Shown here piece by piece: positions 48,010 to 56,892 of a stretch of DNA of 64,000 bases; the stretch's first letter is position 1, and each line of letters begins with the position of its first letter. The position numbers and the translations under genes were made by a program. The stretch covers positions 62,001 through 126,000 of the forward strand of contig NZ_VLKW01000013.1 of NCBI RefSeq assembly GCF_007830495.1, given 5' to 3'. The notes beneath the pieces are model-generated. The model had not been told where the DNA came from and did no database searches. It saw only the letters and a program-made list of their open reading frames with translations. This stretch comes from Pseudoduganella flava (GTDB taxonomy: Bacteria > Pseudomonadota > Gammaproteobacteria > Burkholderiales > Burkholderiaceae_D).

Positions 48010-49212
48010 CTACCCCTGCGCTTTCAGGCGCAGCATCAACACGCTGTGCGGCTTGAGCTTCACGTCCAGCGGTTTGGCGGTGTCGCCGCCGGCGCCGTTC
48101 CACAGGTCGGTCCAGCGGAAGCGCGTCTTCTTCAGGTCCGCCTCATGTTTCGACAGGTCGTCGGCCAGCGCGTACTTCTGCCAGTCGTGGCGGTAGTCCA
48201 GCGTGCGCTCGCCACGGTTCAGGAACATCACGGCCCAGTCGCCGCCGTCCAGCGGCTTGATCCACATCTCCAGGTCGCCCTGGGCGATGCGGCGCAGCGC
48301 CTGCACGCCCAGCTTGTCCTGGTTGACGGCGATGACGTTCCGGTTCGTCAGGATCTTCAGCGTCTCGGCGGACATGCTGCGCAAGTCGTTCCCGGAGATC
48401 AGCGGCGACGTCATCATCGCCCAGATCGAGAAGTGCGCCCGTTCCTCGTCGGGCGTCAGGCCATTGCCCACTTCCAGCATGTCCATGTCGTTCCAGTGGC
48501 CGGGCCCCGCGTACTTGCGCAGCGCGGCCGTCTTGTCCATGATGTTCAGCACACCGAACTGCGTCCACGAGCCATGCGACAGCTCGCAGTCCCAGCATGC
48601 CGTGATGTCGCCCGTCGTGCGCCACGAGTGCGATACGTCCTGGGCCCATTCCCACGGCTTGTTGTCGCCCCACTCGCACATCGAAAACAGGATCGGCCGG
48701 CCGGCGGCGCGCAATGCGTCGCGCATCGTCGTGTAGGCGCCCTTCGCGGACAAGCCTTCCGTATCGCACCAGTCGTACTTCAGGTAATCGACACCCCACG
48801 CCGCATAGGTGCGGGCATCCTGGTACTCGCGGCCCCGGCTGGCGGGCTTGTGGCCGCACGTCGTGTTGCCGGCATCGGAGTAGATGCCCAGCTTCAGGCC
48901 ACGCGCGTGCACATAGTCCGCCAGTGCCTTGATTCCGGACGGGAAGCGCTGCGGATCCGGCTGGATGTTGCCATTCTCGTCGCGCTTGCCGTGCCAGCAG
49001 TCGTCGATGTTGACGTAGCGGTAGCCCGCGTCGCGCATGCCGTTCTTGACCATCGCATCGGCTGTGTCGCGGATCAGCTGTTCGTTGATGTCGCAGCCGA
49101 ACTTGTTCCAGCTGTTCCACCCCATCTGCGGCGTATCGGCCAGGCCGTCGAACTTCTGCGCGTGGGCGGTGGCGGCCGCCATCAGCAATGCCGTCGTGAC
49201 GAGCCGTTTCAT
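48010..49212 (-). CDS. GH27 alpha-galactosidase
   Basis: 400 residues with a signal peptide (1-18, AHAQ cleavage). TPQMGWNSWNKFGCDI, VNIDDCWHGKRD and LKLGIYSDAGNTTCGH are GH27 landmarks. The nucleophile is D147 (YLKYDWCD) and the acid/base D202 (SWRTTGDI). A C-terminal beta-sandwich follows from about 310. It would strip alpha-1,6-galactose side chains from galactomannan. Its ATG overlaps the GH5 stop (ATGA, 49209-49212). Confidence 0.93.
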   Translation of the reverse strand: MKRLVTTALLMAAATAHAQKFDGLADTPQMGWNSWNKFGCDINEQLIRDTADAMVKNGMRDAGYRYVNIDDCWHGKRDENGNIQPDPQRFPSGIKALADYVHARGLKLGIYSDAGNTTCGHKPASRGREYQDARTYAAWGVDYLKYDWCDTEGLSAKGAYTTMRDALRAAGRPILFSMCEWGDNKPWEWAQDVSHSWRTTGDITACWDCELSHGSWTQFGVLNIMDKTAALRKYAGPGHWNDMDMLEVGNGLTPDEERAHFSIWAMMTSPLISGNDLRSMSAETLKILTNRNVIAVNQDKLGVQALRRIAQGDLEMWIKPLDGGDWAVMFLNRGERTLDYRHDWQKYALADDLSKHEADLKKTRFRWTDLWNGAGGDTAKPLDVKLKPHSVLMLRLKAQG

Positions 49213-50534
49213 TTGCGCTCCAGTGCGTGCAGGCGGTCCGCGTACTGGCGGATCAGCGCCATCGTCGATTTATCCGTGTCGAACACCGAGTACAGGCCCT
49301 GCTCCTCCTGCGGCGGGTCGCCCATCAAGTCGTTCCCTTCCTTCCACCAGTAATCGGGATTGGCCGCCCGCCCGGCACCGCCCCACGCCCAGAAATTGAA
49401 GCCCGCCACCGGGTCGCCCTTCTCGGCGCGGCCGACGACGACGTCGAGCACTTCCTTGTAGAAGCGGTCGCGCACGGTGGTCGGCGCCTTGATGTCGAAC
49501 GACGCGCCATCGCGGTCCATGCCGAATTCCTCCAGCACGATCGGTTTGCCCAACTGCTTCGCGTAGTCGATGTGGACGTTCAGGTAATGGCTGCTTTTCG
49601 CCAGCGCGTCGTTCCACGTCGCGTCCACCCGCTTCGAGTCGATCCAGCCCCAGTTCTTCGGCCACAGGTGATACGTCAGGTAGTCGACGTCGCGCGCCTG
49701 GTGCGCCTTGACGAACAGGTCTGCATCCTGCGCGGAGCCGGCCAGGCCTTCGCTGCCGGTGCTGACGAGGTGGTGCTTGTCCAGGCTGCGGATGTAGCCG
49801 GCCGTGTCGGCGATCCACTTCACGTAGACGGCCTTCTCGTCGGCCGTCGCATTGCCGTTGCCGGGGCGCGGCTCGTTCGCCAGCTGCCACGACATGATCA
49901 CCGGGTCGCTTGCATACGCGCGGCCGTTGACGGTGTTCTTGCGCTGCACGAAGGTGCGGATCACGTTGCGGTACTCGGCCTGCGCCTTGTCGTTACGGTA
50001 GAACTTCGCCGTCTCGCGCATGTACGTGTCGTAGTCCTTCGTCACGTTCGGGTCCAGCGCCGGCGTGCCCGCGAACCAGTTCAGGTACTGCGTCATGCCG
50101 CCGGACCATTGCCAGAAATTGTTCAGGTAGATCACCGCAGTCATGTCGCGTTTCGCCAGCTCGGCCAGCAGCACGTCCATGCCGGCCAGCAGCCGCTCGT
50201 CGTACTTGCCCGGCGCGCTCGTCGTCGCGGGGCGCACGGCGCTCGGCATGTCCGTCTTCTCGGAAACGGCCAGCACGCGTACGTTGTTGATGCCCATGCT
50301 TTTCAGCGTATCGAGCTCCTTCACCAGCCTGGCCTTGTCGTTCGCACCCAGGTAGGCGCCGTACCAGAAGTTGGCGCCGGCGATGTAGTAGGCCTTGCCG
50401 TCGCGCGTGAAGTGCGTCTTCTGCACCGCGACGAAGCCGGCCGGCTTGCCCGCCGTTGCTGCGTCGGCCGGCACTACGCCCATCATCAGCAGCGACGCTG
50501 CCAGTGCGATCATCCGCTTGGTCCCCATCATCAT
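49209..50534 (-). CDS. GH5 (subfamily 7-like) endo-beta-1,4-mannanase
   Basis: 441 residues, signal peptide about 1-26. The TIM barrel begins HFTRDGKAYYIAGANFWYGA. The acid/base is E221 in SWQLANEPRPG and the nucleophile E336 in IVLEEFGMDRDG, with LTYHLWPKNWGW before it. These features, including the long insertion with MTQYLNWFAG, match GH5_7 mannanases. There is no carbohydrate-binding module. Three consecutive ATGs begin at 50534, overlapping the GH3 stop. It cleaves the mannan backbone internally, extracellular or periplasmic. Confidence 0.88.
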   Translation of the reverse strand: MMMGTKRMIALAASLLMMGVVPADAATAGKPAGFVAVQKTHFTRDGKAYYIAGANFWYGAYLGANDKARLVKELDTLKSMGINNVRVLAVSEKTDMPSAVRPATTSAPGKYDERLLAGMDVLLAELAKRDMTAVIYLNNFWQWSGGMTQYLNWFAGTPALDPNVTKDYDTYMRETAKFYRNDKAQAEYRNVIRTFVQRKNTVNGRAYASDPVIMSWQLANEPRPGNGNATADEKAVYVKWIADTAGYIRSLDKHHLVSTGSEGLAGSAQDADLFVKAHQARDVDYLTYHLWPKNWGWIDSKRVDATWNDALAKSSHYLNVHIDYAKQLGKPIVLEEFGMDRDGASFDIKAPTTVRDRFYKEVLDVVVGRAEKGDPVAGFNFWAWGGAGRAANPDYWWKEGNDLMGDPPQEEQGLYSVFDTDKSTMALIRQYADRLHALERK

Positions 50535-52765
50535 TGTTGCTTTCCTTTCTGGTTGATTGGCCGGCCCGCCACGTCGAGCGTCTGGGCCGGCAGTTGGATC
50601 GTGACCGTTTGGGCTGCCGGGTCGGCCGCGTGACGCGCCAGCATCACCTGGTAGCGCCCCGCCGCCACGTGCCACCGGTTGTCGGCACCCTTGATCATGC
50701 CGAACAGGCGCGGATCGATCGTCACGGCGACTTCGGTGCTGGCGCCCGGCGCCAGGTCGACCTTGTTCCAGCCGGCCAGGCGCTTCGGCGCCTCCCATTT
50801 GGCATTCATCGGGGAGACGTACACCTGCGGCACGTCCTTGCCTGGTTTGGCGCCCGTGTTGGTGACCGTGAAGCGCACCTGCACCCGGCCGTCGCGCAGC
50901 TCGGCGCGCGGCTTGCCATAGCCGAAGCGGGTGTACGACAGGCCGTAACCGAACGGGAACAGCGGCTTGTGGCCCTTCAAGTCGAACCACTTGTAGCCGA
51001 CCGCCGCCCCCTCGTGGTAGTCGACGTTGAAGTGCAGCTCCGGTTGATTCGGATCGCCGTCCAGCTTCGGCCGCGGCAGTTGCTGTTCCGTCTCGGGGAA
51101 CGTGGCGGGCAGGCGGCCGGACGGGTTCACTTCGCCAAACAGCACGCGCCCGATCGCTTCGCCGCCATTGGTGCCGGGGTACCAGGCCTCGACAATGGCC
51201 GCCACCCGGTCCGCCCACGGCGTCAGCACGGGGCCGCTGTTCTCCAGCACCACGGCCGTCTTCGGGTTCGCGGCGGCGACGGCGGCGATCAATGCATCCT
51301 GCCGGTCCGGCAATGACAGCGTCGTGGCATCGATCGACTCGTCCACCCACTGCGTCGCAAAGACGAGCACCACATCTGCACCGGCAGCCAGCTGCGCGGC
51401 CTTGGTGGGATCGGCGCCGCTGTCGAACACGACCTGCGCGCCCGGTGCGCGGGCCCGGATCGCCTTCAGTGGCGACGAAGGGTAGAACATCACCGGGCCG
51501 GGCCACGTCGCCGGCTGCAGCCCCGGCACGGCATTGCCGCCGCGTGGATAGACGAGCGACGAGCCGCCGCCCGCCAGCACGCCGACGTCCGCATGACCGC
51601 CGATGACGACGATCTTCCTGGCATTCGCGCGCAGCGGCAGCAGGTCGCCTGCGTTCTTCAGCAGGACGATGCCTTCCTCGGCATCGGCCTGGCTGATCCT
51701 GCCGTGCGCGTCGTAGTCGATCGCGCCATCCTGCCGCACCGGGTGGTCGACGACACCTTTCGCAAACATCGTGCGCAGCACACGGAACGCCATGTCATCG
51801 AGCCGTTTCTGCGGCACGTGGCCGTTCTCGACGGCTTCATCCAGCGCGCCGCCAAAGTAATGAGCGCGGTCGAATTCAAAGCCCGATTGCTGGTCCAGGC
51901 CCGCATTCGCCGCTTCGACGGTGCTGTGCGTGGCGCCCCAGTCCGACATCACATAGCCCTTGAAGCCCCAATCCTTCTTCAGCACCTCGTTCAGCAGCCA
52001 TGGGTGCTCGCAAGCGTAGGGCCCATTCAGCCGGTTGTAAGCGCACATGAACGAGCCGGCATCCGTCAGCTCCAGCGCGATCTGGAACGCAAACAGGTCG
52101 GACATGCGCAGCGCGGCCGGTTCGATGCGCGCGTTCAGTTCGAAGCGGCCCGTTTCCTGGTCGTTCAGCGCGTAGTGCTTGATCGTCGAGATCACGTGGT
52201 TCGATTCGATGCCGCGCACCTGCTCGGCCACCATGATCCCCGCCAGCAGCGGGTCTTCCCCCGCGTATTCGAAGTTGCGGCCGTTGCGCGGCTCGCGCAG
52301 CAGGTTCACGCCGCCGGCCAGCATCACGTTGAAGCCGGACGCGCGCGCCTCGAAGCCGATCATCCGCCCGCCTTCATAGGCAAGCTTGCGGTTCCACGTG
52401 GCCGCGGTCGCGATGCCCGACGGCAGCGCCGTGCGTTCGCGCGGCGTCGTCGTGTACTGCGTGGCGACGCCGATGCCGGCGTCCGTCAGGAACATCGCGG
52501 GCAGGCCGAGGCGGGGAATCGGCGGCACGTAGCCGGCCGAGAACGGGATCGCCTCCGGCACCTTCTTCGTCTTGTTGCCGGCATGGTCGGCGCCGAAGTG
52601 GCTGGATACCAGGGTCAGTTTTTCCTTCTGCGTCATCTCCCTGATCGCCAGCGCGGCACGGCGGTCGGGATCCAGGCTCTTGTCCAGCCACGGCTGCGGC
52701 GCGTCGGCGGCGGCCAGGCATGGCAACACGGCAAGCGCCAGCAGGAACGCTTCTTTGTGCTTCAT
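50531..52765 (-). CDS. GH3 beta-glucosidase
   Basis: 744 residues: signal peptide 1-20, GH3 N-domain (about 35-370) with the nucleophile D275 in YVMSDWGATHS and substrate residues in STIKHYALNDQET, GH3 C-domain, and a C-terminal fibronectin-III-like domain (ELRDGRVQVRFTVTNTG). It would hydrolyse beta-linked glucosyl units, as needed for glucomannan; GH3 members can also be xylosidases or glucosaminidases. The ATG at 52765 has AAAGGA at a proper 5-nt distance; the ATG at 52771 is too close to it. Confidence 0.9.
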   Translation of the reverse strand: MKHKEAFLLALAVLPCLAAADAPQPWLDKSLDPDRRAALAIREMTQKEKLTLVSSHFGADHAGNKTKKVPEAIPFSAGYVPPIPRLGLPAMFLTDAGIGVATQYTTTPRERTALPSGIATAATWNRKLAYEGGRMIGFEARASGFNVMLAGGVNLLREPRNGRNFEYAGEDPLLAGIMVAEQVRGIESNHVISTIKHYALNDQETGRFELNARIEPAALRMSDLFAFQIALELTDAGSFMCAYNRLNGPYACEHPWLLNEVLKKDWGFKGYVMSDWGATHSTVEAANAGLDQQSGFEFDRAHYFGGALDEAVENGHVPQKRLDDMAFRVLRTMFAKGVVDHPVRQDGAIDYDAHGRISQADAEEGIVLLKNAGDLLPLRANARKIVVIGGHADVGVLAGGGSSLVYPRGGNAVPGLQPATWPGPVMFYPSSPLKAIRARAPGAQVVFDSGADPTKAAQLAAGADVVLVFATQWVDESIDATTLSLPDRQDALIAAVAAANPKTAVVLENSGPVLTPWADRVAAIVEAWYPGTNGGEAIGRVLFGEVNPSGRLPATFPETEQQLPRPKLDGDPNQPELHFNVDYHEGAAVGYKWFDLKGHKPLFPFGYGLSYTRFGYGKPRAELRDGRVQVRFTVTNTGAKPGKDVPQVYVSPMNAKWEAPKRLAGWNKVDLAPGASTEVAVTIDPRLFGMIKGADNRWHVAAGRYQVMLARHAADPAAQTVTIQLPAQTLDVAGRPINQKGKQQ

Positions 52766-52781
52766 CGTCATCCTTTGAAAG

Positions 52782-54068
52782 TCAGTGCTGTGCTTCGACG
52801 TACATGCGGGCATAGCGCACGCCGAAGTACAGGATGAACACGTAGCAGGCCGCCGGCACGAAGAACGACCATTGCAGGCCGATCGCATCGGCCAGCGCGC
52901 CCTGCACGAACGGCACGATGGCGCCGCCGACGATGGCCATGCACAGGATGCCGGAGCCCTGCCCCGTCTGCGCGCCCAGCTTGTGCAGCGCCATCGAGAA
53001 GATCGTCGGGAACATGATGGAATTGAACAGGCCGACGGCCACCAGCGCCCACAGCGCCACCTGGCCCTTGCCGAAGATGGCCAGCAGGATCAGCACGATG
53101 GATGCGGCGGCATTGAACGCGAGCGCCTTGCCGGGGCTGACACTGCGCATCACGGCAAAGCCGATGAAGCGGCCCACCATCGCGCCGCCCCAGTAGTAGC
53201 TGACGTAGTGCGCGGCCTGGGCGTGCGGCAGGTTGGCGATCTGCGGTTCGCCGATGAAGTTGATCAGGAAGCTGCCGATCGCCACCTCGCCGCCCACGTA
53301 CAGGAAGATGCCGATCGCGCCCAGCACGAGGTGGCGGTGCGCGAACACGGAGGCGGATGGCGCCTCCAGCTCGTCGCCGGCATGGGTGATCGTGGGGAGC
53401 TTCACCAGCGCGAACAGCACGGCCAGCGCCAGCAGCGCGCCGGCCAGCGCCAGGTACGGGCCTTGCACCGCGGCCGCTTCCTGCAGCCGGTACTGCAGCA
53501 ACGCGTCGCCCACCAGTTTCGTCGCGTCGACGGCAGCGGGCATGCCCTGCAGGATCAGCAGGCCGCCCAGTGCCGGCGCGATCGTCGTGCCCAGCGAGTT
53601 GAATGCCTGCGTCAGCGTGAGGCGGCTGGATGCGGTGGCCGGCGGCCCCAGCACCGTGACGAACGGATTGGCGGCCACCTGCAGCACCGTGATGCCGGAC
53701 GCCAGCACGAAGAACGCGAACAGGAACAGCGCGTAACCGCTGATCGCCGCCGGGTAGAACAGCGCGCAGCCGAGCGCCGCGACGACAAGGCCGGCACAAG
53801 CGCCGTTCTTGTAGCCGATCCGGCGGATCAGCATCCCGGCCGGCAGCGACACGATGAAGTAGGCGCCGAAGAAGCAGAACTGCACGAGCATCGCCTGCAC
53901 GTAGTTCAACGTGTAGACGGACTTCAGGTGGGGGATCAGCACGTCGTTCAGCGACGTCAGGAGCCCCCACATGAAGAACAGGATCGTGATCACGACCAGG
54001 GGTGCGGTGTGCGACCGCGCGGGGGCGTTGCCCGGCGGCGCATACGCCGCGGGTGACAGGTGTTCCAT
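52782..54068 (-). CDS. sugar MFS transporter (FucP/GluP family)
   Basis: 428 residues, 12 helices. [20 protein letters not shown] in helix 1, [20 protein letters not shown] and [20 protein letters not shown] are hallmarks of the fucose/glucose-galactose proton symporters (TC 2.A.1.7). It would carry the released monosaccharide (mannose, glucose or galactose) across the inner membrane. Start at 54068 by Shine-Dalgarno spacing (GAGGAG); 54071 is the alternative. It is the first gene of the minus-strand operon, with an operator and promoter upstream. Confidence 0.9.
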   Translation of the reverse strand: MEHLSPAAYAPPGNAPARSHTAPLVVITILFFMWGLLTSLNDVLIPHLKSVYTLNYVQAMLVQFCFFGAYFIVSLPAGMLIRRIGYKNGACAGLVVAALGCALFYPAAISGYALFLFAFFVLASGITVLQVAANPFVTVLGPPATASSRLTLTQAFNSLGTTIAPALGGLLILQGMPAAVDATKLVGDALLQYRLQEAAAVQGPYLALAGALLALAVLFALVKLPTITHAGDELEAPSASVFAHRHLVLGAIGIFLYVGGEVAIGSFLINFIGEPQIANLPHAQAAHYVSYYWGGAMVGRFIGFAVMRSVSPGKALAFNAAASIVLILLAIFGKGQVALWALVAVGLFNSIMFPTIFSMALHKLGAQTGQGSGILCMAIVGGAIVPFVQGALADAIGLQWSFFVPAACYVFILYFGVRYARMYVEAQH

Positions 54069-54104
54069 CATCGTCTCCTCTCGGATTCCGGCGGCGCCGG
54101 GTCT

Positions 54105-54118
54105 GTTGTTATGACAAC
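54105..54118. promoter_or_regulatory. second palindrome in the MFS operon leader
   Basis: GTTGT-TATG-ACAAC, a perfect 5-bp inverted repeat just downstream of the predicted -10. It differs from the GTTTAG operator and may be bound by another regulator. Confidence 0.4.
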
Positions 54119-54119
54119 G

Positions 54120-54148
54120 ATTTTGCATAAGCCCCCGCGGCGGGTCAA
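54120..54148 (-). promoter_or_regulatory. predicted promoter of the mannan operon
   Basis: On the minus strand TTGACC (54148-54143), 17-bp spacer, CAAAAT (54125-54120), with TATG just before the -10. The TATGCAAAA block is shared with the lacI promoter. Confidence 0.55.
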
Positions 54149-54172
54149 ACGCCGGCCGCGAAACGGGGCCCA

Positions 54173-54193
54173 GTTTAGCGCTGTTCACTAAAC
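54173..54193. promoter_or_regulatory. LacI-type operator 1, upstream of the MFS operon
   Basis: GTTTAG-CGCTGTTCA-CTAAAC, perfect 6-bp arms. It lies 24 bp upstream of the predicted -35 of the mannan operon and is 77 bp centre to centre from operator 2. Confidence 0.8.
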
Positions 54194-54249
54194 AAGCACC
54201 CCGTCCCTTCCTCTATTGCAGCTACACAGGGGCGGCAGGAGCGGCGGTT

Positions 54250-54270
54250 GTTTAGTAAATACGACTAAAC
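54250..54270. promoter_or_regulatory. LacI-type operator 2, upstream of the lacI-family gene
   Basis: GTTTAG-TAAATACGA-CTAAAC, perfect 6-bp arms; GTTTAGTAAAT is shared with the receptor operator at 39078. It lies 24 bp upstream of the TTGACC of the lacI promoter. Confidence 0.8.
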
Positions 54271-54294
54271 TGCCGGGCAAAGCGCATTGCGTGT

Positions 54295-54323
54295 TTGACC
54301 ATGTACCGACCCTATGCAAGACT
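54295..54323 (+). promoter_or_regulatory. predicted promoter of the lacI-family gene
   Basis: TTGACC (54295-54300), 17-bp spacer, AAGACT (54318-54323). The -10 region CTATGCAAGACTGT resembles that of the divergent mannan operon. Confidence 0.5.
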
Positions 54324-54377
54324 GTGCCGATAAAAGAACGGGCCGGCAGGCACGTTCGCTGATAACGGAGGGGATCC

Positions 54378-54410
54378 ATGTGCCAGCTTCCCGGAGGCGT
54401 AAGCCCATGA
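54378..54410 (+). CDS. possible 10-residue upstream frame coupled to the lacI-family gene
   Basis: ATG at 54378, behind CGGAGGGG, opens MCQLPGGVSP and ends in a TGA that overlaps the regulator's ATG (ATGA, 54407-54410). This could set translation of the regulator by coupling; it may equally be chance. Confidence 0.3.
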   Translation: MCQLPGGVSP

Positions 54411-55432
54411 CGGCCGCCACCGCCAACGACGCCGCCCGGCGCACCGCCCAGGGCGGCGTGACGATCCGCGACATTGCCCGCGCCGCCGGCGTTTCGGCGG
54501 GCACGATCTCGCGGGCGCTGAAGAACGAACCGGGGCTGACGGAAGTCACGCGCCAGATGGTGCTGAACACGGCGCGCGACCTCGGCTACGATTTCTGCAA
54601 GCTGCGGCCGAAGCGGCTGCGGCGCCTGACGTTCCTGCTGCACCGCCAGCACAACACTGCCGCCAGCAGCCCGTTCTACTCGCCCGTGCTGCACGGCGCC
54701 GAGGAGGCCTGCCGCAAGCAGGGCATCGTGCTGTCGTTCATGGCCGTGGGACCGGCCGACGGCCTGGTGGACCAGTTGCGGATGCACGCGCCGGACGCCA
54801 TCGTGTGCGCCGGCTTCTTCGAGCCCGAGCTGCTGACGGCGCTGCGTGCCACCGGCAAGCCGATCGTGCTGATCGATATGAAGCTGCGCGGCTACAGCTC
54901 CGTCAACCCGGACAATATGATGGGCGGCTACCTGGCCACCAAGCACCTGATCGAACGTGGCCGCGAACGCGTGGGCTTCATCTGCGGCTCGCTGTCGCAC
55001 TACAGCATCCGCGAGCGGGCGCGCGGCTACCGCCAGGCGCTGTTTGATGCCGGCATCCTCGCCGACCCACGGCTGGAGGCGCCGCTGCCGGATGGCGTGG
55101 ACCTGGAACAGGGTGCATGGGAAGCGATGGAATCGCTGCTTGCGTTGCCGAAGCCGCCGGACGCCGTGTTCTGCTACAACGACAGCGCCGCACTGGTGGC
55201 GATGCGTTGCTGCCTGGCGCGGGGACTCAAGGTACCGCACGACGTGGCGATCGTCGGCTTCGACGACATCTCGACGGCCGTGCTGGGCCACCGGCCGCTG
55301 ACGACGCTGCGGATCAACAAGAAGGAGCTGGGCGCGCTGGGCGTCGAGCTGCTGCTGAGCGGGCGCACGGACGACGTGGTCGAAAAAGTGGCGCCCGTCG
55401 AACTGGTGGTGCGCGCCAGCACCGTTTGCTGA
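54407..55432 (+). CDS. LacI family transcriptional regulator of the mannan locus
   Basis: 341 residues. The helix-turn-helix and hinge are at about 16-75 (VTIRDIARAAGVSAGTISRA, then LKNEPGLTEVTRQMVLNTAR), followed by a periplasmic-binding-like sensor domain with GYLATKHLIERGRERVGFI, FCYNDSAALVAM and IVGFDDISTA. It probably binds the GTTTAG-N9-CTAAAC sites in this region. The ATG at 54407 is preferred; an in-frame ATG at 54314 would add 31 unrelated residues. Effector is probably mannose, a manno-oligosaccharide or a phosphorylated derivative. Confidence 0.92.
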   Translation: MTAATANDAARRTAQGGVTIRDIARAAGVSAGTISRALKNEPGLTEVTRQMVLNTARDLGYDFCKLRPKRLRRLTFLLHRQHNTAASSPFYSPVLHGAEEACRKQGIVLSFMAVGPADGLVDQLRMHAPDAIVCAGFFEPELLTALRATGKPIVLIDMKLRGYSSVNPDNMMGGYLATKHLIERGRERVGFICGSLSHYSIRERARGYRQALFDAGILADPRLEAPLPDGVDLEQGAWEAMESLLALPKPPDAVFCYNDSAALVAMRCCLARGLKVPHDVAIVGFDDISTAVLGHRPLTTLRINKKELGALGVELLLSGRTDDVVEKVAPVELVVRASTVC

Positions 55433-55551
55433 AGGAGGAACGGGGCGGCACACGACCACACCATGCGACGTACCCGGCGCGGCCAGCGGCCGTGCGGGGA
55501 GCGCTCATCCTCGCATGACGGAGGCGCGTCGCAGCATCGTGAAAACAGGGG

Positions 55552-55587
55552 AAGGACAGGACCAAGGACAGCGCCAAGGACAGCTCC
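55552..55587. repeat. 12-bp tandem repeat, three copies
   Basis: AAGGACAGGACC, AAGGACAGCGCC and AAGGACAGCTCC in direct succession upstream of the epimerase/isomerase gene. Confidence 0.75.
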
Positions 55588-55595
55588 AACGAGGA

Positions 55596-55627
55596 ACTTG
55601 GGGCCAATTGTACTTGGGGCCTATTGT
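55596..55627. repeat. 16-bp tandem duplication near the isomerase promoter
   Basis: ACTTGGGGCCAATTGT (55596-55611) is followed by ACTTGGGGCCTATTGT (55612-55627), one mismatch. TATTGTATAA at its right end could supply a -10. The surrounding gap 55433-55685 shows no gene. Confidence 0.65.
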
Positions 55628-55685
55628 ATAAACGGTTTCCGCCTTCGTTGCCGCGAAGAGGAAACGCCATCAGAACGGACGATTC

Positions 55686-56891
55686 ATGTTACCAGATTTT
55701 CATTCCCGCGAAACCCTGCTGCGGCATATCCGCGACACCCGCAGCTTCTACGACCCGCGGTCGGTGGATGCCAGCGGCGGCTTCCACCACTTCTACAAGG
55801 ATGACGGCACGGTGTACGACGCGCACACCCGCCACCTCGTCAGCAGCACGCGCTTCGTGTTCAATTACGCGATGGCCTACCGCCACTTCCACGAAGCGGA
55901 AGATCTGCGCCGCGTGCGCCATGGCCTCGCATTCCTGCGCGACGTGCACCGCGATCCCGCCACCGGCGGCTATGCATGGCAGCTGGACTGGCGCGATGGC
56001 GTGAAGACCGTCGGCGACGCCACCAACCACTGCTACGGCCTGGCCTTCGTGCTGCTCGCCTATGCGCATGCGTTGATGGCCGGCGTGGAGGAGGCGCGCG
56101 GCTGGCTCGATGAGACGTACGACCTGATGGAGCAGCGCTTCTGGGAACCACAGCACGGCCTGTACGCGGACGAGGCGACGGCCGACTGGGTCGTGGCGCC
56201 CTACCGCGGCCAGAACGCCAACATGCACTCGTGTGAGGCGATGCTGGCCGCGTACGACGCGACCGGCAACGTGCGCTACCTGCACCGCGCCGAAACGCTG
56301 GCGCGCAATATCGCCGTGCGCCAGGCTGGCCTCGCGGACGACCTGGTGTGGGAACACTACCGGCAGGACTGGTCCGTCGACGCCGACTACAACCGCCACG
56401 ACAAGACCAACATCTTCCGCCCGTGGGGTTACCAGCCGGGCCATTTGACCGAATGGGCCAAGCTGCTGCTGATCCTCGATCGCCATCGCGACAAGCTGGC
56501 CGGTGACGCGGACTGGCTGGTGCCGCGCGCCGTGCACTTCTTCGACGCGGCGCTGGCCAGGGCATGGGACGAGCGCCATGGCGGCATCCATTACGGCTTC
56601 GGGCCGGACGGCAGCATCTGCGATGGCGACAAATACTTCTGGGTGCAGGCTGAAAGCTTCGCAGCGGCCGCGCTGCTGGGCGCACGCACGGGCGAGCAGC
56701 GCTTCTGGGACTGGTACGACCGCATCTGGCAATACAGCTGGCAGCATTTCGTCGACCACGTGCATGGCGCCTGGTACCGCATCCTCGCGCCGGACAATGC
56801 CAAGCTGACTGACGAGAAGAGCCCGGCCGGCAAGACGGATTACCACACGATGGGCGCCTGCTACGAAGTGCTGACCGTGCTGAAGGACTGA
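55686..56891 (+). CDS. AGE family sugar isomerase/epimerase (probable mannose isomerase)
   Basis: 401 residues forming an (alpha/alpha)6 barrel. The motif RPWGYQPGHLTEWAKLLL and DYHTMGACYE carry the probable catalytic pair H253 and H387, matching the YihS/mannose-isomerase type of the N-acylglucosamine 2-epimerase superfamily. The likely reaction is mannose to fructose in the cytoplasm; cellobiose 2-epimerase is the main alternative but no GH130 phosphorylase is present to use epimerised disaccharide. One base separates its stop from the kinase start, so both are co-translated. Confidence 0.88.
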   Translation: MLPDFHSRETLLRHIRDTRSFYDPRSVDASGGFHHFYKDDGTVYDAHTRHLVSSTRFVFNYAMAYRHFHEAEDLRRVRHGLAFLRDVHRDPATGGYAWQLDWRDGVKTVGDATNHCYGLAFVLLAYAHALMAGVEEARGWLDETYDLMEQRFWEPQHGLYADEATADWVVAPYRGQNANMHSCEAMLAAYDATGNVRYLHRAETLARNIAVRQAGLADDLVWEHYRQDWSVDADYNRHDKTNIFRPWGYQPGHLTEWAKLLLILDRHRDKLAGDADWLVPRAVHFFDAALARAWDERHGGIHYGFGPDGSICDGDKYFWVQAESFAAAALLGARTGEQRFWDWYDRIWQYSWQHFVDHVHGAWYRILAPDNAKLTDEKSPAGKTDYHTMGACYEVLTVLKD

Positions 56892-56892
56892 C

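Noticed and set aside
45496-49353. A 1285-codon open frame on the plus strand across the GH2 and GH27 genes
   Set aside because: It is antisense to two genes with intact catalytic motifs; its protein is Arg/Ala/His/Gln-rich without domains, as expected from GC-rich codon shadowing.
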